DNA of 64,000 nt from Alishewanella agri BL06. GTDB taxonomy: Bacteria; Pseudomonadota; Gammaproteobacteria; Enterobacterales; Alteromonadaceae. Shown in pieces: positions 22,151 to 35,479 of this stretch (the stretch's first letter is position 1; every line of letters starts with the position of its first letter). Position numbers and translations under genes: made by a program. The stretch spans positions 32,100-96,099 of the forward strand of contig NZ_AKKU01000018.1 in assembly GCF_000272005.1 (NCBI RefSeq), read 5' to 3'. The notes under the pieces were generated by a model. It did not search any database and was not told where the DNA came from. It was given only the letters and a program-made list of their open reading frames with translations.

Positions 22151-23782
22151 TTAGGCTTTACGGGTATGTATGCCTTTCTTTTCCATACCTTTGTAGATAT
22201 ACAGCATCTGAGCCAGCGAAATCAGGTTACTGACTAACCAGTACAGTACCAGACCACTCGGGAACCAGAAGAAGAAGATTGAGAATACCACTGGCATCCA
22301 CATCATCAGCTTCTGTTGCAGGGGGTCTGTTACCTGCATTGGCGTCAGTTTTTGCATCATAAACATACTGATACCAAAGAGAACCGGCAACACATACAGT
22401 GGATCTTTGGCTGATAAATCCGTGATCCATAACATGAATGGGGCATGTCGCAGCTCGACACTCTCGACAAATACCCAGTATAACGCCAGGAAAATCGGCA
22501 TCTGGATCAGCATCGGTAAACAGCCACCCATCGGGTTAACTTTTTCTTTGCGGTACAGCTCCATCATGGCCGGGCCCATTTTCTGGCGGTCATCTTTGTA
22601 GCGAGACTGAATTTCTTCAATCTTTGGCTTCAGATTGCGCATCTTAGCCATAGATTCATATTGGATCTTGGTCAGTGGATACATTAAGCCTTTTACGATC
22701 AGGGTGATGATAATAATGGCGACACCCCAGTTGCCAACAAAGCCCTGGATAAAGGTCAGTAACCAGAACAGTGGTTGTGAAATAAACCACAGGAAACCGT
22801 AATCGACAGTCAAATCCAGACCATTCGCCAATTGTGCCAGGTTATCCTGATCTTTCGGGCCGGCATAGAACACCGCATTAATTGTTGCAGTCTGACCCGG
22901 ATCGATATCCAGTGGATTACTCAGCGCACCGATCACACCTTTATTACCGCCGTGGATGCGGCTATATAACTGGTGTGTGCTAGCCTGATCAGGTACCCAA
23001 GCCGATACGAAGTAGTGTTCCAGCATGGCGACCCAACCGCCGGTTGTGGTAACTGTCAGGTTGTTTTTCTGCATATCGCTGAAGTCGTACTTTTTATAGC
23101 GCTCTTCAGCACTACCAAAAGCGGCACCGCGATAAATGGGCATAAACATACTGCTACTTTCGCCATTATCGATATTTTGCAGTAGGTGTTGATAGGCCTG
23201 AACTGTTTTAACTTCGGCACTGTTATTCAGTATTTGATATTCTACCCGGACATCATATTTACCCGCGGTAAAAATAAAACGCTTTTCGATTTGCAGACCG
23301 TTGTGCTCTAAACGTAGTGGTACAGTCAGGGTATCGCCGTTCAGACGGTACTCACTGGCTTCACTCTGGTATAGTGGCCGGCCGTTACGGTCTGGGCCAT
23401 CGCGGGCGATTAAACCGGATTGCGCGACATACTCAAAAGCACCAATTTGCCGCATCAGCACATAAGGGTCCTGACTGTCTTTAGTCAGCGCATACTGTGG
23501 TAATTTCAGGCTGACGATATCGCCACCGCGTGGGTCAATTTCCAGTTCCAGCACATCAGTGCTGACTTTGATCCGCCGGGCAACGGCTTCGGTTGGCGTG
23601 GTGGCTTGCGGTGTTTCCGGGCTATCCATAATCAGGGACGCGGAACTGTTATCGTTGCTGACTTGTTGTTGAGTAACAGGTGCAACTACCGGCTTAGGGC
23701 CATAATCTTTTTGCCATTCCTGCCAGAGGAAAAAACTGACGATTGCCAGGGCAATTATTAGAAAACTGCGTTGTGAATCCAT
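22151..23782 (-). CDS. yidC: Membrane protein insertase YidC
   Basis: The 543-residue inner-membrane insertase, Gram-negative form. TM1 (about residues 5-22) is followed by the large periplasmic P1 domain (about 60-325) and the five-helix core from about 335, with the hydrophilic-groove arginine region and the conserved QMPIFLALYWVF and MWMPVVFSIFFFWFPSGLVLYW segments. The protein inserts and folds inner-membrane proteins including ATP synthase subunits a and c encoded nearby. It is 3 bases after yidD. Confidence 0.99.
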   Translation of the reverse strand: MDSQRSFLIIALAIVSFFLWQEWQKDYGPKPVVAPVTQQQVSNDNSSASLIMDSPETPQATTPTEAVARRIKVSTDVLELEIDPRGGDIVSLKLPQYALTKDSQDPYVLMRQIGAFEYVAQSGLIARDGPDRNGRPLYQSEASEYRLNGDTLTVPLRLEHNGLQIEKRFIFTAGKYDVRVEYQILNNSAEVKTVQAYQHLLQNIDNGESSSMFMPIYRGAAFGSAEERYKKYDFSDMQKNNLTVTTTGGWVAMLEHYFVSAWVPDQASTHQLYSRIHGGNKGVIGALSNPLDIDPGQTATINAVFYAGPKDQDNLAQLANGLDLTVDYGFLWFISQPLFWLLTFIQGFVGNWGVAIIIITLIVKGLMYPLTKIQYESMAKMRNLKPKIEEIQSRYKDDRQKMGPAMMELYRKEKVNPMGGCLPMLIQMPIFLALYWVFVESVELRHAPFMLWITDLSAKDPLYVLPVLFGISMFMMQKLTPMQVTDPLQQKLMMWMPVVFSIFFFWFPSGLVLYWLVSNLISLAQMLYIYKGMEKKGIHTRKA

Positions 23783-23785
23783 GTG

Positions 23786-24049
23786 TTAGCTTTTCTCATT
23801 ATGCTTTTCAGGAACGGGATCTTCACCGCCCGGGTGAAGCGGATGGCATTTTAATATGCGTCTACCGGCTAACCAAGCCCCTTTCACAGCACCAAAGCGT
23901 TGAATCGCCTCTATCGCATAATGCGAACAGGTGGGGTGAAAACGACAGCGAGGCCCCAGCAACGGGCTAATCAGTAATTGATAACCACGCACTACGCCCA
24001 GCATTAACCAGATAACAAAGCGGTGTACTGGCGAGCGATCTTTTGCCAT
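23786..24049 (-). CDS. yidD: Membrane protein insertion efficiency factor YidD
   Basis: An 87-residue small protein with the family core [27 protein letters not shown] and the following [14 protein letters not shown] motif; the three conserved cysteines are present. It is thought to be attached to the inner membrane and to help YidC. Its first 46 bases overlap the end of rnpA in another frame. Confidence 0.97.
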   Translation of the reverse strand: MAKDRSPVHRFVIWLMLGVVRGYQLLISPLLGPRCRFHPTCSHYAIEAIQRFGAVKGAWLAGRRILKCHPLHPGGEDPVPEKHNEKS

Positions 24050-24372
24050 AGCCGTTCCAGTTGTTTCAGTAATTCATCATTCGGGGTATTGCTGATATCA
24101 CCCTTTACCATGAGTACCAGATCAACAGCAGGAAGCTGGTGCTGATGTAAACGAAAGCTATTTCGCACACAACGTTTGATACGATTACGCTGTACGGCTA
24201 ATTTAACACGTTTTTTGGCGATAGTAAGGCCAATTCTTGGCTGGGTTAACTGATTTGGCTTAACAAGGATGGTAAACAGGGGGGAAGCAACCCGAAACGG
24301 GTTCTGGAAAACATTATCAAACTGACTGGGAGTTAGTAGTCTTAACTCCCGGCCGAATTTGTAGCTGACCAC
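24004..24372 (-). CDS. rnpA: Ribonuclease P protein component
   Basis: The 122-residue protein subunit of RNase P, which supports the catalytic RNA in cutting tRNA 5' leaders. The RNR motif region [22 protein letters not shown] is intact, as is the N-terminal [12 protein letters not shown]. The start is GTG, 19 bases after rpmH. The gene runs 46 bases into yidD. Confidence 0.97.
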   Translation of the reverse strand: MVSYKFGRELRLLTPSQFDNVFQNPFRVASPLFTILVKPNQLTQPRIGLTIAKKRVKLAVQRNRIKRCVRNSFRLHQHQLPAVDLVLMVKGDISNTPNDELLKQLERLWQKIARQYTALLSG

Positions 24373-24391
24373 GCAGCGTTTAACCGCCAGC

Positions 24392-24574
<183 letters not shown>

Positions 24575-24616
24575 TTAGCAAATACACCAAAACGCAGCTG
24601 ACAAAAATGAGCGCGA

Positions 24617-24645
24617 ATTTTAAGTAGTTCGGCTACTAAAGTCAA
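24617..24645 (-). promoter_or_regulatory. Sigma-70 promoter of rpmH
   Basis: On the minus strand TTGACT (24645-24640) and TAAAAT (24622-24617) with a 17-base spacer lie 88 bases before the rpmH start. The match is strong, as expected for a ribosomal-protein gene. Confidence 0.78.
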
Positions 24646-24701
24646 TGCGATCCTACAGGAAAAGTGCGATCAATACTGTTGTGATCCGGCTTTTTAGAAA
24701 G

Positions 24702-24710
24702 TTTTCCACA
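24702..24710 (+). promoter_or_regulatory. DnaA box in the rpmH-dnaA gap
   Basis: TTTTCCACA fits the TTWTNCACA consensus. The 440-base gap 24530-24969 also has a one-mismatch TTCTACACA near 24753 and the box at 24885. Apart from these and the two promoters I see no gene in the gap. Confidence 0.65.
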
Positions 24711-24877
24711 GGTAGGGTAGTTAAAACAGAATAAATTGTGAGTTATTTGCTTTTCTACACATAAATACTAAGGTCTGCTGTGATCTATTCTTAAATAGAA
24801 TAAGCAGTAAATATGCAATAAATACAATAGCATAAATATCTTTTTGGCTGAATGCCGAGTTTTTTAAAAAGTCAATC

Positions 24878-24907
24878 TTGCAGTTGTGGATAAGATAGTA
24901 CGATAAT
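24878..24907 (+). promoter_or_regulatory. dnaA promoter with an embedded DnaA box
   Basis: TTGCAG (24878-24883) and GATAAT (24902-24907) are 18 bases apart, and the spacer contains TGTGGATAA (24885-24893), a perfect DnaA box on the minus strand. DnaA bound here would cover the polymerase site, the layout expected for autorepression. The GTG start of dnaA is 62 bases downstream. Confidence 0.7.
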
Positions 24908-24969
24908 GCCGGTCTGGCGTTTTGCACCAGCCTTAATCATTACTTATAACTCAGGCTTCAGGAGAGACG

Positions 24970-26340
24970 GTGTACCAGTCCGTTTGGCAAAATTGTCTGC
25001 AGGCATTGCAGGCCGAACTACCCGCACAACACTTTAGCATGTGGATCCGCCCGCTGCAGGCTGATAGTTCAGCTGATGCGCTAACTTTGTACGCGCCTAA
25101 TCGCTTCGTGCTGGATTGGGTGCGAGAAAAATATTTAAACCGGATCCTCGAGCTGATCCGGGATTATTGTGGCGACAATGCACCACGCTTACGCTTTGAT
25201 GTTGGCAGCAGCACGCAGACGGCCAGAGTGAGTATGCCGAGCCAGATGCCAGCCAAAGCTGCACCTGAAGCCCCTGCTGCCGAACCGGAAATACCAGAAC
25301 CTGCCCCAAAAAGCATAGTGCGCTCTAATGTTCGTACCAACTATACCTTTTCTAACTTCGTTGAGGGTAAGTCGAATCAGCTGGCGCGGGCCGCAGCATC
25401 GCAGGTGGCTGATAATCCGGGTACTGCCTATAACCCGCTGTTTATTTATGGCGGTACTGGTCTGGGTAAAACCCACTTATTACATGCGGTAGGAAACGGT
25501 ATTCTGGCGAAAAAGCCTGATGCCAAGGTGATCTATATGCATTCTGAGCGCTTCGTGCAGGATATGGTGAAAGCGCTGCAGAATAATGCTATCGAAGAAT
25601 TTAAGCGTTACTATCGCTCGGTTGATGCCTTGCTGATTGACGATATTCAGTTTTTTGCCAATAAAGAGCGTTCACAGGAAGAATTCTTTCATACCTTTAA
25701 TGCCCTGCTAGAGGGTAATCAGCAGATCATTCTGACCAGCGATCGTTATCCAAAAGAGATCGACGGGGTGGAAGATCGGCTGAAATCCCGTTTTGGCTGG
25801 GGTTTGACGATTGCGATCGAGCCACCAGAGCTGGAAACCCGGGTCGCGATCCTGATGCGAAAAGCGCAGGAAAACCAGATCCGTTTGCCGGAAGAAGTCG
25901 CATTCTTTGTCGCCAAGCGCTTGCGTTCCAATGTTAGGGAATTGGAGGGCGCCCTAAACCGGGTGATAGCCAATGCTAACTTTACCGGCCGGCCCATTAC
26001 CATTGATTTTGTGCGCGAAGCGCTGCGTGATTTACTGGCGTTACAGGACAAGCTGGTCACCATTGAAAATATTCAGAAAACGGTAGCCGAGTATTATAAA
26101 ATCCGGGTGGCGGATCTATTATCCAAGCGCCGTTCCCGCTCGGTGGCCCGGCCGCGGCAAATGGCGATGGCGTTGGCGAAAGAGCTGACTAACCATAGCT
26201 TACCGGAAATTGGCGATGCCTTTGGTGGCCGTGACCATACTACGGTATTACATGCTTGCCGCAAGATTGAGTCTTTGAAAGAAGAAACTCATGAAATTAA
26301 AGAAGATTTCCAAAATTTAATTCGTACTTTGTCCTCTTAA
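24970..26340 (+). CDS. dnaA: Chromosomal replication initiator DnaA
   Basis: The 456-residue AAA+ initiator. Domain I (1-85, with [20 protein letters not shown]), a proline/alanine-rich domain II (about 85-120), domain III with Walker [10 protein letters not shown] and Walker B LLIDDIQF, and domain IV ending in the DnaA signature [16 protein letters not shown]. The start is GTG with GGAGAG upstream. It leads dnaA-dnaN-recF-gyrB; oriC is about 9 kb to the left rather than adjacent. Confidence 0.99.
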   Translation: MYQSVWQNCLQALQAELPAQHFSMWIRPLQADSSADALTLYAPNRFVLDWVREKYLNRILELIRDYCGDNAPRLRFDVGSSTQTARVSMPSQMPAKAAPEAPAAEPEIPEPAPKSIVRSNVRTNYTFSNFVEGKSNQLARAAASQVADNPGTAYNPLFIYGGTGLGKTHLLHAVGNGILAKKPDAKVIYMHSERFVQDMVKALQNNAIEEFKRYYRSVDALLIDDIQFFANKERSQEEFFHTFNALLEGNQQIILTSDRYPKEIDGVEDRLKSRFGWGLTIAIEPPELETRVAILMRKAQENQIRLPEEVAFFVAKRLRSNVRELEGALNRVIANANFTGRPITIDFVREALRDLLALQDKLVTIENIQKTVAEYYKIRVADLLSKRRSRSVARPRQMAMALAKELTNHSLPEIGDAFGGRDHTTVLHACRKIESLKEETHEIKEDFQNLIRTLSS

Positions 26341-26352
26341 CAGGGTGTTGTT

Positions 26353-27456
26353 ATGCAATTTCTGATCAACCGTGACGCTTTACTTAAACCATTACAAATG
26401 GTCTCTGGTGCCATTGAGCGGCGGCATAACCTGCCGATCTTATCCAATGTGCTGCTGGACGTTACGGCTGATACTTTGTCGCTGACCGGTACCGATCTGG
26501 AAGTCGAGCTGGTGGCCAGCACCGAGCAGCTGCAGATCCAAAGTCCGGGCCGGATTACTGTGCCGGCAAAAAAGCTGCTGGATATTTGTCGCAGCTTGCC
26601 GGAGCAAAGTGATATTCAGGTCGCGGTACAAGGCGAGAACTGTGTTCTGACCAGTGGTAAAAGTAAGTTTACCCTGTCGACCCTTAGTGCTGCCGAGTAC
26701 CCGAATTTAGAGAGTTGGCAAGGCGAGGTTGAGATTAACCTCAGCCGGCAGCAACTGCGTAAGTTATTAGAAGACACCGCGTTCTCGATGGCGAATCAGG
26801 ACGTGCGTTATTATTTAAATGGCTTGTTGTTTGAAGTCGACAACGGCACCTTAACGGCAGTGGCCACTGATGGTCACCGGCTGGCGATGAGCACGCTGGC
26901 GTTACCTGCTGTTAGCGGGCAACAGAAGCAAATTATTATCCCACGCAAAGGTGTGTTGGAGATTATGCGCTTGCTGGCCAATGACGAGCAGCAAGTCAGC
27001 CTCAGTTTAGGGCAGAATCATATCCGTTTAACCGACAGCAGCTTCAGTTTTAGCAGTAAGCTGATTGATGGCCGTTTCCCGGACTACCGCCGCGTCTTGC
27101 CACGTAACAGCACTAAGCTGGTGACTGCGCATCGCGCGGTGTTAAAAGATGCCTGTATCCGGGCGTCCATTTTATCGAATGAAAAGTATCGTGGTGTGCG
27201 TTTTACGCTTAGTAATCACGAAGTCCAGATCGTTGCCAATAACCCTGAACATGAGCAAGCGGAAGAAGTAATCGAAGTCGAGTATCAGGGCGACACCCTC
27301 GAGATTGGCTTTAACGTTGGCTATTTGCTGGATGTATTAAATACTCTGGCGACCGATTTGGTGATCTTGCATCTGAACGATTCTAATTCCAGCGCTCTGA
27401 TTGAAGGGGTCGGCAACAATGGCGCGGCCTATGTTGTGATGCCGATGCGCCTCTGA
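26353..27456 (+). CDS. dnaN: DNA polymerase III beta sliding clamp
   Basis: The 367-residue clamp subunit, three repeated domains, tethers polymerase to DNA. The start MQFLINRDALLKPLQMVSGAIERRHNLPILSN and the C-terminal VMPMRL that ends the hydrophobic partner-binding groove match the E. coli clamp in length and motif. It starts 12 bases after dnaA. Confidence 0.99.
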   Translation: MQFLINRDALLKPLQMVSGAIERRHNLPILSNVLLDVTADTLSLTGTDLEVELVASTEQLQIQSPGRITVPAKKLLDICRSLPEQSDIQVAVQGENCVLTSGKSKFTLSTLSAAEYPNLESWQGEVEINLSRQQLRKLLEDTAFSMANQDVRYYLNGLLFEVDNGTLTAVATDGHRLAMSTLALPAVSGQQKQIIIPRKGVLEIMRLLANDEQQVSLSLGQNHIRLTDSSFSFSSKLIDGRFPDYRRVLPRNSTKLVTAHRAVLKDACIRASILSNEKYRGVRFTLSNHEVQIVANNPEHEQAEEVIEVEYQGDTLEIGFNVGYLLDVLNTLATDLVILHLNDSNSSALIEGVGNNGAAYVVMPMRL

Positions 27457-27469
27457 TTTTTACTCCGTT

Positions 27470-30990
<3,521 letters not shown>

Positions 30991-31002
30991 TAAATATTAA
31001 AC

Positions 31003-31020
31003 GGGGGCAGCTTTGCCCCC
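31003..31020 (+). terminator. Probable terminator of the dnaA-gyrB operon
   Basis: Stem GGGGGCA/TGCCCCC with a 4-base loop, 12 bases after the gyrB stop. The T tail is broken (TTAGTCATTT), so termination may be partial. Confidence 0.65.
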
Positions 31021-31049
31021 TTAGTCATTTAAAGTGAGTCTGTTGCGCC

Positions 31050-31976
31050 ATGCATAAGTACGATATTAAAACCTTTCAGGGGCTAATTTTAGCCCTGCAG
31101 GACTACTGGGCACGCCAGGGCTGCGTTATCGTGCAGCCGCTGGATTTAGAAGTTGGCGCCGGTACCTTCCATCCGATGACCTTTTTACGTTCACTGGGGC
31201 CAGAGCCGACTAACGTCGCTTACGTGCAGCCATGCCGTCGGCCAACCGACGGCCGTTATGGCGAAAACCCAAACCGGCTGCAGCATTACTACCAGTTCCA
31301 GGTGATCTTAAAGCCGTCACCAGACAATATTCAGGAGCTGTATCTGGGCTCGCTACGGGAACTGGGGATTGATACCCTGGTACACGATATCCGCTTTGTG
31401 GAAGATAACTGGGAATCACCGACATTGGGTGCCTGGGGCCTGGGTTGGGAAGTGTGGTTAAATGGCATGGAAGTAACGCAGTTTACCTACTTCCAGCAAG
31501 TGGGTGGCCTGGAGTGCCGTCCGGTAACCGGCGAAATTACCTATGGCTTAGAGCGCCTGGCGATGTATATCCAAGGTGTGGATTCGATCTATGATCTGGT
31601 ATGGACCGACGGCCCCTTGGGGCGGGTAACCTATGGCGATGTGTTCCATCAGAATGAGGTCGAGCAGTCGACCTACAATTTTGAACATGCCGATGTAGCC
31701 GCCTTGTTTACCTACTTCGACCAGTGCGAAAAGGAAAGCCAGTATCTGATTGAACAAGGCCTGGCGTTGCCGGCCTATGAAAAAGTAATGAAAGCCTCGC
31801 ACGCCTTTAACCTGTTGGATGCCCGCCATGCCATCTCGGTGACTGAGCGTCAGCGCTATATTCTGCGGGTTCGTACTCTGGCCAAGGCCTGTGCTCAGGC
31901 TTACTATGATGCCCGCGAAAAACTGGGTTTCCCGCTTTGCAAGAATCAGAGCGCCAAGCAGTCGGAGGCGAACTAA
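31050..31976 (+). CDS. glyQ: Glycine-tRNA ligase alpha subunit
   Basis: The 308-residue catalytic subunit of the bacterial alpha2beta2 glycyl-tRNA synthetase. The start with [20 protein letters not shown], the motif [17 protein letters not shown] and the class II motif 3 region [15 protein letters not shown] are characteristic. Its stop overlaps the start of glyS in TAATG, so the two subunits are coupled. Confidence 0.99.
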   Translation: MHKYDIKTFQGLILALQDYWARQGCVIVQPLDLEVGAGTFHPMTFLRSLGPEPTNVAYVQPCRRPTDGRYGENPNRLQHYYQFQVILKPSPDNIQELYLGSLRELGIDTLVHDIRFVEDNWESPTLGAWGLGWEVWLNGMEVTQFTYFQQVGGLECRPVTGEITYGLERLAMYIQGVDSIYDLVWTDGPLGRVTYGDVFHQNEVEQSTYNFEHADVAALFTYFDQCEKESQYLIEQGLALPAYEKVMKASHAFNLLDARHAISVTERQRYILRVRTLAKACAQAYYDAREKLGFPLCKNQSAKQSEAN

Positions 31977-34033
31977 TGCGTTCACAAGATTTTCTGGTTG
32001 AAATTGGTACCGAAGAATTACCACCAAAATCGCTTACCACTTTGGCACAAGCCTTTGCCGATAATCTGCAAGCCGAATTAGCTAAACTTGAGCTTAGCCA
32101 TGCTGAAATTAGCTGGTATGCGGCTCCACGCCGCTTAGCAGTGCGGATTAATCAGTTAGCCGCAGCCCAGGCCGATAAAGTGGTAGAAAAGCGCGGGCCA
32201 GCACTTAGCGCGGCCTTTGATGCCAATGGTAATCCGACTAAGGCTGCTGAAGGCTGGGCCGCGGGTTGTGGCATTACAGTGGCGCAAGCTGAGCGTTTAG
32301 AAACCGACAAAGGCGCCTGGCTATTATGCCGGCAACAGCAACAAGGGCAGGCGACGGTCAGCTTGCTGCCGGAGATGGTCAGCACAGCCTTAGCCAAACT
32401 ACCTATTGCCAAGCCGATGCGCTGGGGTAGCTCAGATGCCGAATTTATCCGGCCGGTACATACCATTATTATGCTGTATGGTGAGCAGGTAGTGCCTGCT
32501 ACTATTCTTGGCCGGCAGAGTAGTAATCAGACCTATGGCCATCGTTTTCATGCGCCGGCGCTGGTCAGTATCAAAGATGCCGATGCCTATCTGCCGACGC
32601 TGGAACACGCCTTTGTAGTGGCTGATTTCGCTAAGCGCAAAGCCTATATCGCGGAGCAGGTACAAGCGACCGCTCAGCAGTTACAAGCACAGCCGCAATG
32701 GGATGACGCTCTGCTGGAAGAAGTCACGGCGCTGGTCGAATGGCCGGTAATACTGGTAGGTAGCTTTGAAGAAAGCTTCCTGCAGGTGCCGGCTGAGCCG
32801 CTGATCTCGACGATGAAGGATAATCAGAAGTACTTCCCGCTGCGGGATAGTCAGGGCAAGTTACTGAACAAGTTTATCTTTGTGGCCAATATCAGCAGCA
32901 AGGATCCACAGCAAATTATCTCTGGTAATGAGAAGGTGGTACGGCCGCGCTTATCAGATGCGCAGTTCTTCTTTAATACAGACCGCAAGGTCAAACTCGC
33001 TGAGCGGTTAGACAGTTTAAAGACGGTACTGTTTCAGCAGCAGCTGGGCACGTTGTTTGAAAAATCGGAACGCATCAGCCAGGTAGCCGGCTTTATTGCC
33101 GCAAAAATTGGTGCCGATCAGGCCGCCGCTGCCCGTGCCGGCTTATTATCGAAAACCGATCTGATGACCAATATGGTCGGCGAATTCCCGGAAGTGCAAG
33201 GTATTATGGGTATGCACTATGCCCGGCTGGATGGCGAAGCCGAAGCAGTAGCCTTGGCGCTAAATGAGCAATATATGCCACGTTTTGCCGGTGACCAGTT
33301 ACCCAGCCGTCTGGAAGGGGCGGCGGTGGCTATCGCGGATAAGCTGGACTCACTGGTCGGTATTTTCGGCATTGGCCAGATCCCGAAAGGAGACAAGGAC
33401 CCGTTTGCGCTGCGTCGCGCCGCCATCGGTGCCTTACGTATTATGGTGGAGCAACGGCTACCCTTGGATTTAACCGACCTGATTGCCGTGAGTCAGCAAA
33501 GCTTCGGCAACAAGCTGACTAACCCACAGGTGGCCACTGAAGTCCTGGACTTTATGCTGGGTCGCTTCCGCGCCTGGTATCAGGACGAAGGCTATAGCGT
33601 CGATGTGATTCAGGCGGTATTGGCGCGCCGGCCAACTAATCCGGCAGACTTTGATCGCCGGGTTAAGGCTGTAGCCGAGTTCCGGCAGTTAGAAGCCGCA
33701 ACAGCTTTAGCTGCAGCCAATAAGCGGGTGGCAAATATTCTGGCCAAGGTTGAAGGTGAAATTGCCAATACGGTTAATCCGGCGCTGCTGCAGGAAGCGG
33801 CAGAACAGGCACTGTATCAGGTCTTGACCGCGGAGCAGGCATATCAGGCTGGGGTTAGCGATTATAGCCAGGGTTTAACCCATCTGGCCGCAATGCGTGA
33901 GGTTATCGATGCTTTCTTTGAGCAGGTGATGGTAAACGCCGAGGACGCCGCAGTACGGGCTAACCGTCAGGCGTTATTAAAACAGTTGCGTGAACTGTTT
34001 TTACAAGTAGCAGACATCTCACTGTTACAATAA
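31976..34033 (+). CDS. glyS: Glycine-tRNA ligase beta subunit
   Basis: The 685-residue tRNA-binding subunit. The start [16 protein letters not shown] is the family hallmark, and the HD-like and anticodon-binding helical parts follow. The ATG at 31976 overlaps the glyQ stop and has GGAGG 7 bases upstream, deciding against the in-frame start at 31937. Length is close to E. coli (689). Confidence 0.99.
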   Translation: MRSQDFLVEIGTEELPPKSLTTLAQAFADNLQAELAKLELSHAEISWYAAPRRLAVRINQLAAAQADKVVEKRGPALSAAFDANGNPTKAAEGWAAGCGITVAQAERLETDKGAWLLCRQQQQGQATVSLLPEMVSTALAKLPIAKPMRWGSSDAEFIRPVHTIIMLYGEQVVPATILGRQSSNQTYGHRFHAPALVSIKDADAYLPTLEHAFVVADFAKRKAYIAEQVQATAQQLQAQPQWDDALLEEVTALVEWPVILVGSFEESFLQVPAEPLISTMKDNQKYFPLRDSQGKLLNKFIFVANISSKDPQQIISGNEKVVRPRLSDAQFFFNTDRKVKLAERLDSLKTVLFQQQLGTLFEKSERISQVAGFIAAKIGADQAAAARAGLLSKTDLMTNMVGEFPEVQGIMGMHYARLDGEAEAVALALNEQYMPRFAGDQLPSRLEGAAVAIADKLDSLVGIFGIGQIPKGDKDPFALRRAAIGALRIMVEQRLPLDLTDLIAVSQQSFGNKLTNPQVATEVLDFMLGRFRAWYQDEGYSVDVIQAVLARRPTNPADFDRRVKAVAEFRQLEAATALAAANKRVANILAKVEGEIANTVNPALLQEAAEQALYQVLTAEQAYQAGVSDYSQGLTHLAAMREVIDAFFEQVMVNAEDAAVRANRQALLKQLRELFLQVADISLLQ

Positions 34034-34044
34034 AACGAGAAAAT

Positions 34045-34068
34045 ATGGCCGGCTCGACAGCCGGCCAT
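34045..34068 (+). terminator. Terminator after glyS
   Basis: ATGGCCGGCT/AGCCGGCCAT with a CGAC loop, 11 bases past the glyS stop. The stem is strong but the T tail is short (TTTCG). Confidence 0.7.
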
Positions 34069-34122
34069 TTCGTGCAAAGCGATAGTCCCACCTTTGGCTA
34101 ATACAGTCAGTCTGCATAATAC

Positions 34123-34464
34123 TTAGTTAGCTGGCGCAGTAATATCACTGATAATAACTTTGCGTTCTGGCAGTCTTTCATAAGGCTGCAGCATACTTAC
34201 TACTCTGTTCGCATTATGATTACGGGCAAAAGTCAGTAACTGCTGTTTATTACACATCACTTTATCAACCGCACTTTGCTTGCTGATACGATATTCGCGC
34301 AGTGTCCTGAACAATTTCCCTGGTTGGTCATTCTTGGTATGAGTACAGACCTCAACCAACGCAGTATGTACGTAACTACCTTCATCAATTAGGTTGTTCG
34401 CGGTAACAGGTGCAACAAGCAGAGCGGAAGCCAGAACTGCAGTTAGCGTAAGATAACGTTTCAT
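34123..34464 (-). CDS. Small exported DUF3718 protein
   Basis: A 113-residue protein with a signal peptide (MKRYLTLTAVLASALLVAPVTA, residues 1-22). The mature part has the DUF3718 pattern: TALVEVC, then VMCNKQQLLTFARNHNANRVVSML with a conserved Cys pair (about 39 and 70) that could form a disulphide. The family is found mainly in Alteromonadales and has no known function. The start at 34464 has AAAGGA upstream; a start at 34593 would add an unlikely non-hydrophobic tail. The gene stands alone, convergent to glyS. Confidence 0.82.
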   Translation of the reverse strand: MKRYLTLTAVLASALLVAPVTANNLIDEGSYVHTALVEVCTHTKNDQPGKLFRTLREYRISKQSAVDKVMCNKQQLLTFARNHNANRVVSMLQPYERLPERKVIISDITAPAN

Positions 34465-34653
34465 AATATCAATCCTTTTGACGGTATTGGCATGATTGCC
34501 ACACACAGTGTAGAAGTGTTCGTGGTTATTACACGCAGACTTGGGATGAAGCGGTTGCAGCTGTGGCTTTGGGCTTAAACCAGTAAAAGCCACTTTGAAA
34601 TGACAAAACCCTGTTCAATGCTAAGTTTGGGATGAAAGCGCCATTAAGAGGAT

Positions 34654-35382
34654 TTAACGGTGGGCTAAGTTGAGTAAGGTATCCAGTTGCAGTTTACAGC
34701 GTCGTGAGATTTTTACCTGGCGATTATTAGACAGAACCAAATGTAAAGATGAGCTGGTCACCACCTGTTTGACATGCAGGATATTAACGATCGCCGAACG
34801 ATGTACCTGAACAAACAAAGGTGGTAGCTTGGCAAGGAGTTCTTTTAAGGTGTTCCGGATAATATAATTCTCATGTCGGGTATGCAGGCAGAGATAATTA
34901 CCGGCCGCTTCAATCAAAATAATTTCCTGCTCCTGAAAAATCAGTTCACTGTTGCCGGTCTGAAAAACCAGTTGTGACTTTGTCTGGTTGCAGAATGGGC
35001 TATCGGGTCGCAGCAAAGTGGTGGCATCCAGCAGTACCTGCTCTAAATGCTGTGGCGTCACAGGTTTTGTCAGATAGGCAAAAGCGTGGAAGTTATAGGC
35101 AGCACAGGCAAACTGCTCGTAGGCTGTTAGCATCACGAACAGTGGTGGTGTAAGCGAAGATGTTTTATTGAACTGCCGCAAAATATCTATACCACTAATA
35201 TCCGGCATCACGATATCCATAAAAATCAGATCCAGATGATGCTGGTGCAGGAAATTCAAAGTATCCCGACCACTGGTAGTAGTGCCAACCAGCAATAGAT
35301 TAGGAAAGCGCTGCAACAGTATTTTTAGATACTGACTGGTAATAGGTTCATCATCAGCGATTAAAACCCGCAGCGGCTTCAT
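34654..35382 (-). CDS. LytTR-type response regulator
   Basis: A 242-residue two-domain regulator. The receiver (about 1-125) has the acidic pair Asp10/Asp11, the phospho-acceptor Asp56 in FMDIVMPD, Thr86 and Lys106 in LTKPV. The LytTR DNA-binding domain (about 140-240) has FVQVHRSAIVNILHVKQV and QVKISRRCK. Such proteins usually pair with an adjacent LytS/AgrC-like membrane kinase, but none is encoded next to it here. Targets unknown. The gene is about 190 bases from the DUF3718 gene, same strand. Confidence 0.93.
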   Translation of the reverse strand: MKPLRVLIADDEPITSQYLKILLQRFPNLLLVGTTTSGRDTLNFLHQHHLDLIFMDIVMPDISGIDILRQFNKTSSLTPPLFVMLTAYEQFACAAYNFHAFAYLTKPVTPQHLEQVLLDATTLLRPDSPFCNQTKSQLVFQTGNSELIFQEQEIILIEAAGNYLCLHTRHENYIIRNTLKELLAKLPPLFVQVHRSAIVNILHVKQVVTSSSLHLVLSNNRQVKISRRCKLQLDTLLNLAHR

Positions 35383-35479
35383 CTTGAATCTGCTGTTCAG
35401 GAAGGGGTATTAGAGTATAGTCAGTAAGCCTTGTTCTGCAAGCCAGCACGCTCTGCTACAAGGCGCCGTTGCGGCCGGA

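Noticed and set aside
24721..24927. 68-codon minus-strand frame in the rpmH-dnaA gap
   Set aside because: It runs across the dnaA promoter and its DnaA box, has no ribosome-binding site and an AT-rich random-looking product.
31548..32027. 159-codon minus-strand frame across the glyQ-glyS junction
   Set aside because: It is antisense to two strongly conserved coupled genes and has no start signal.
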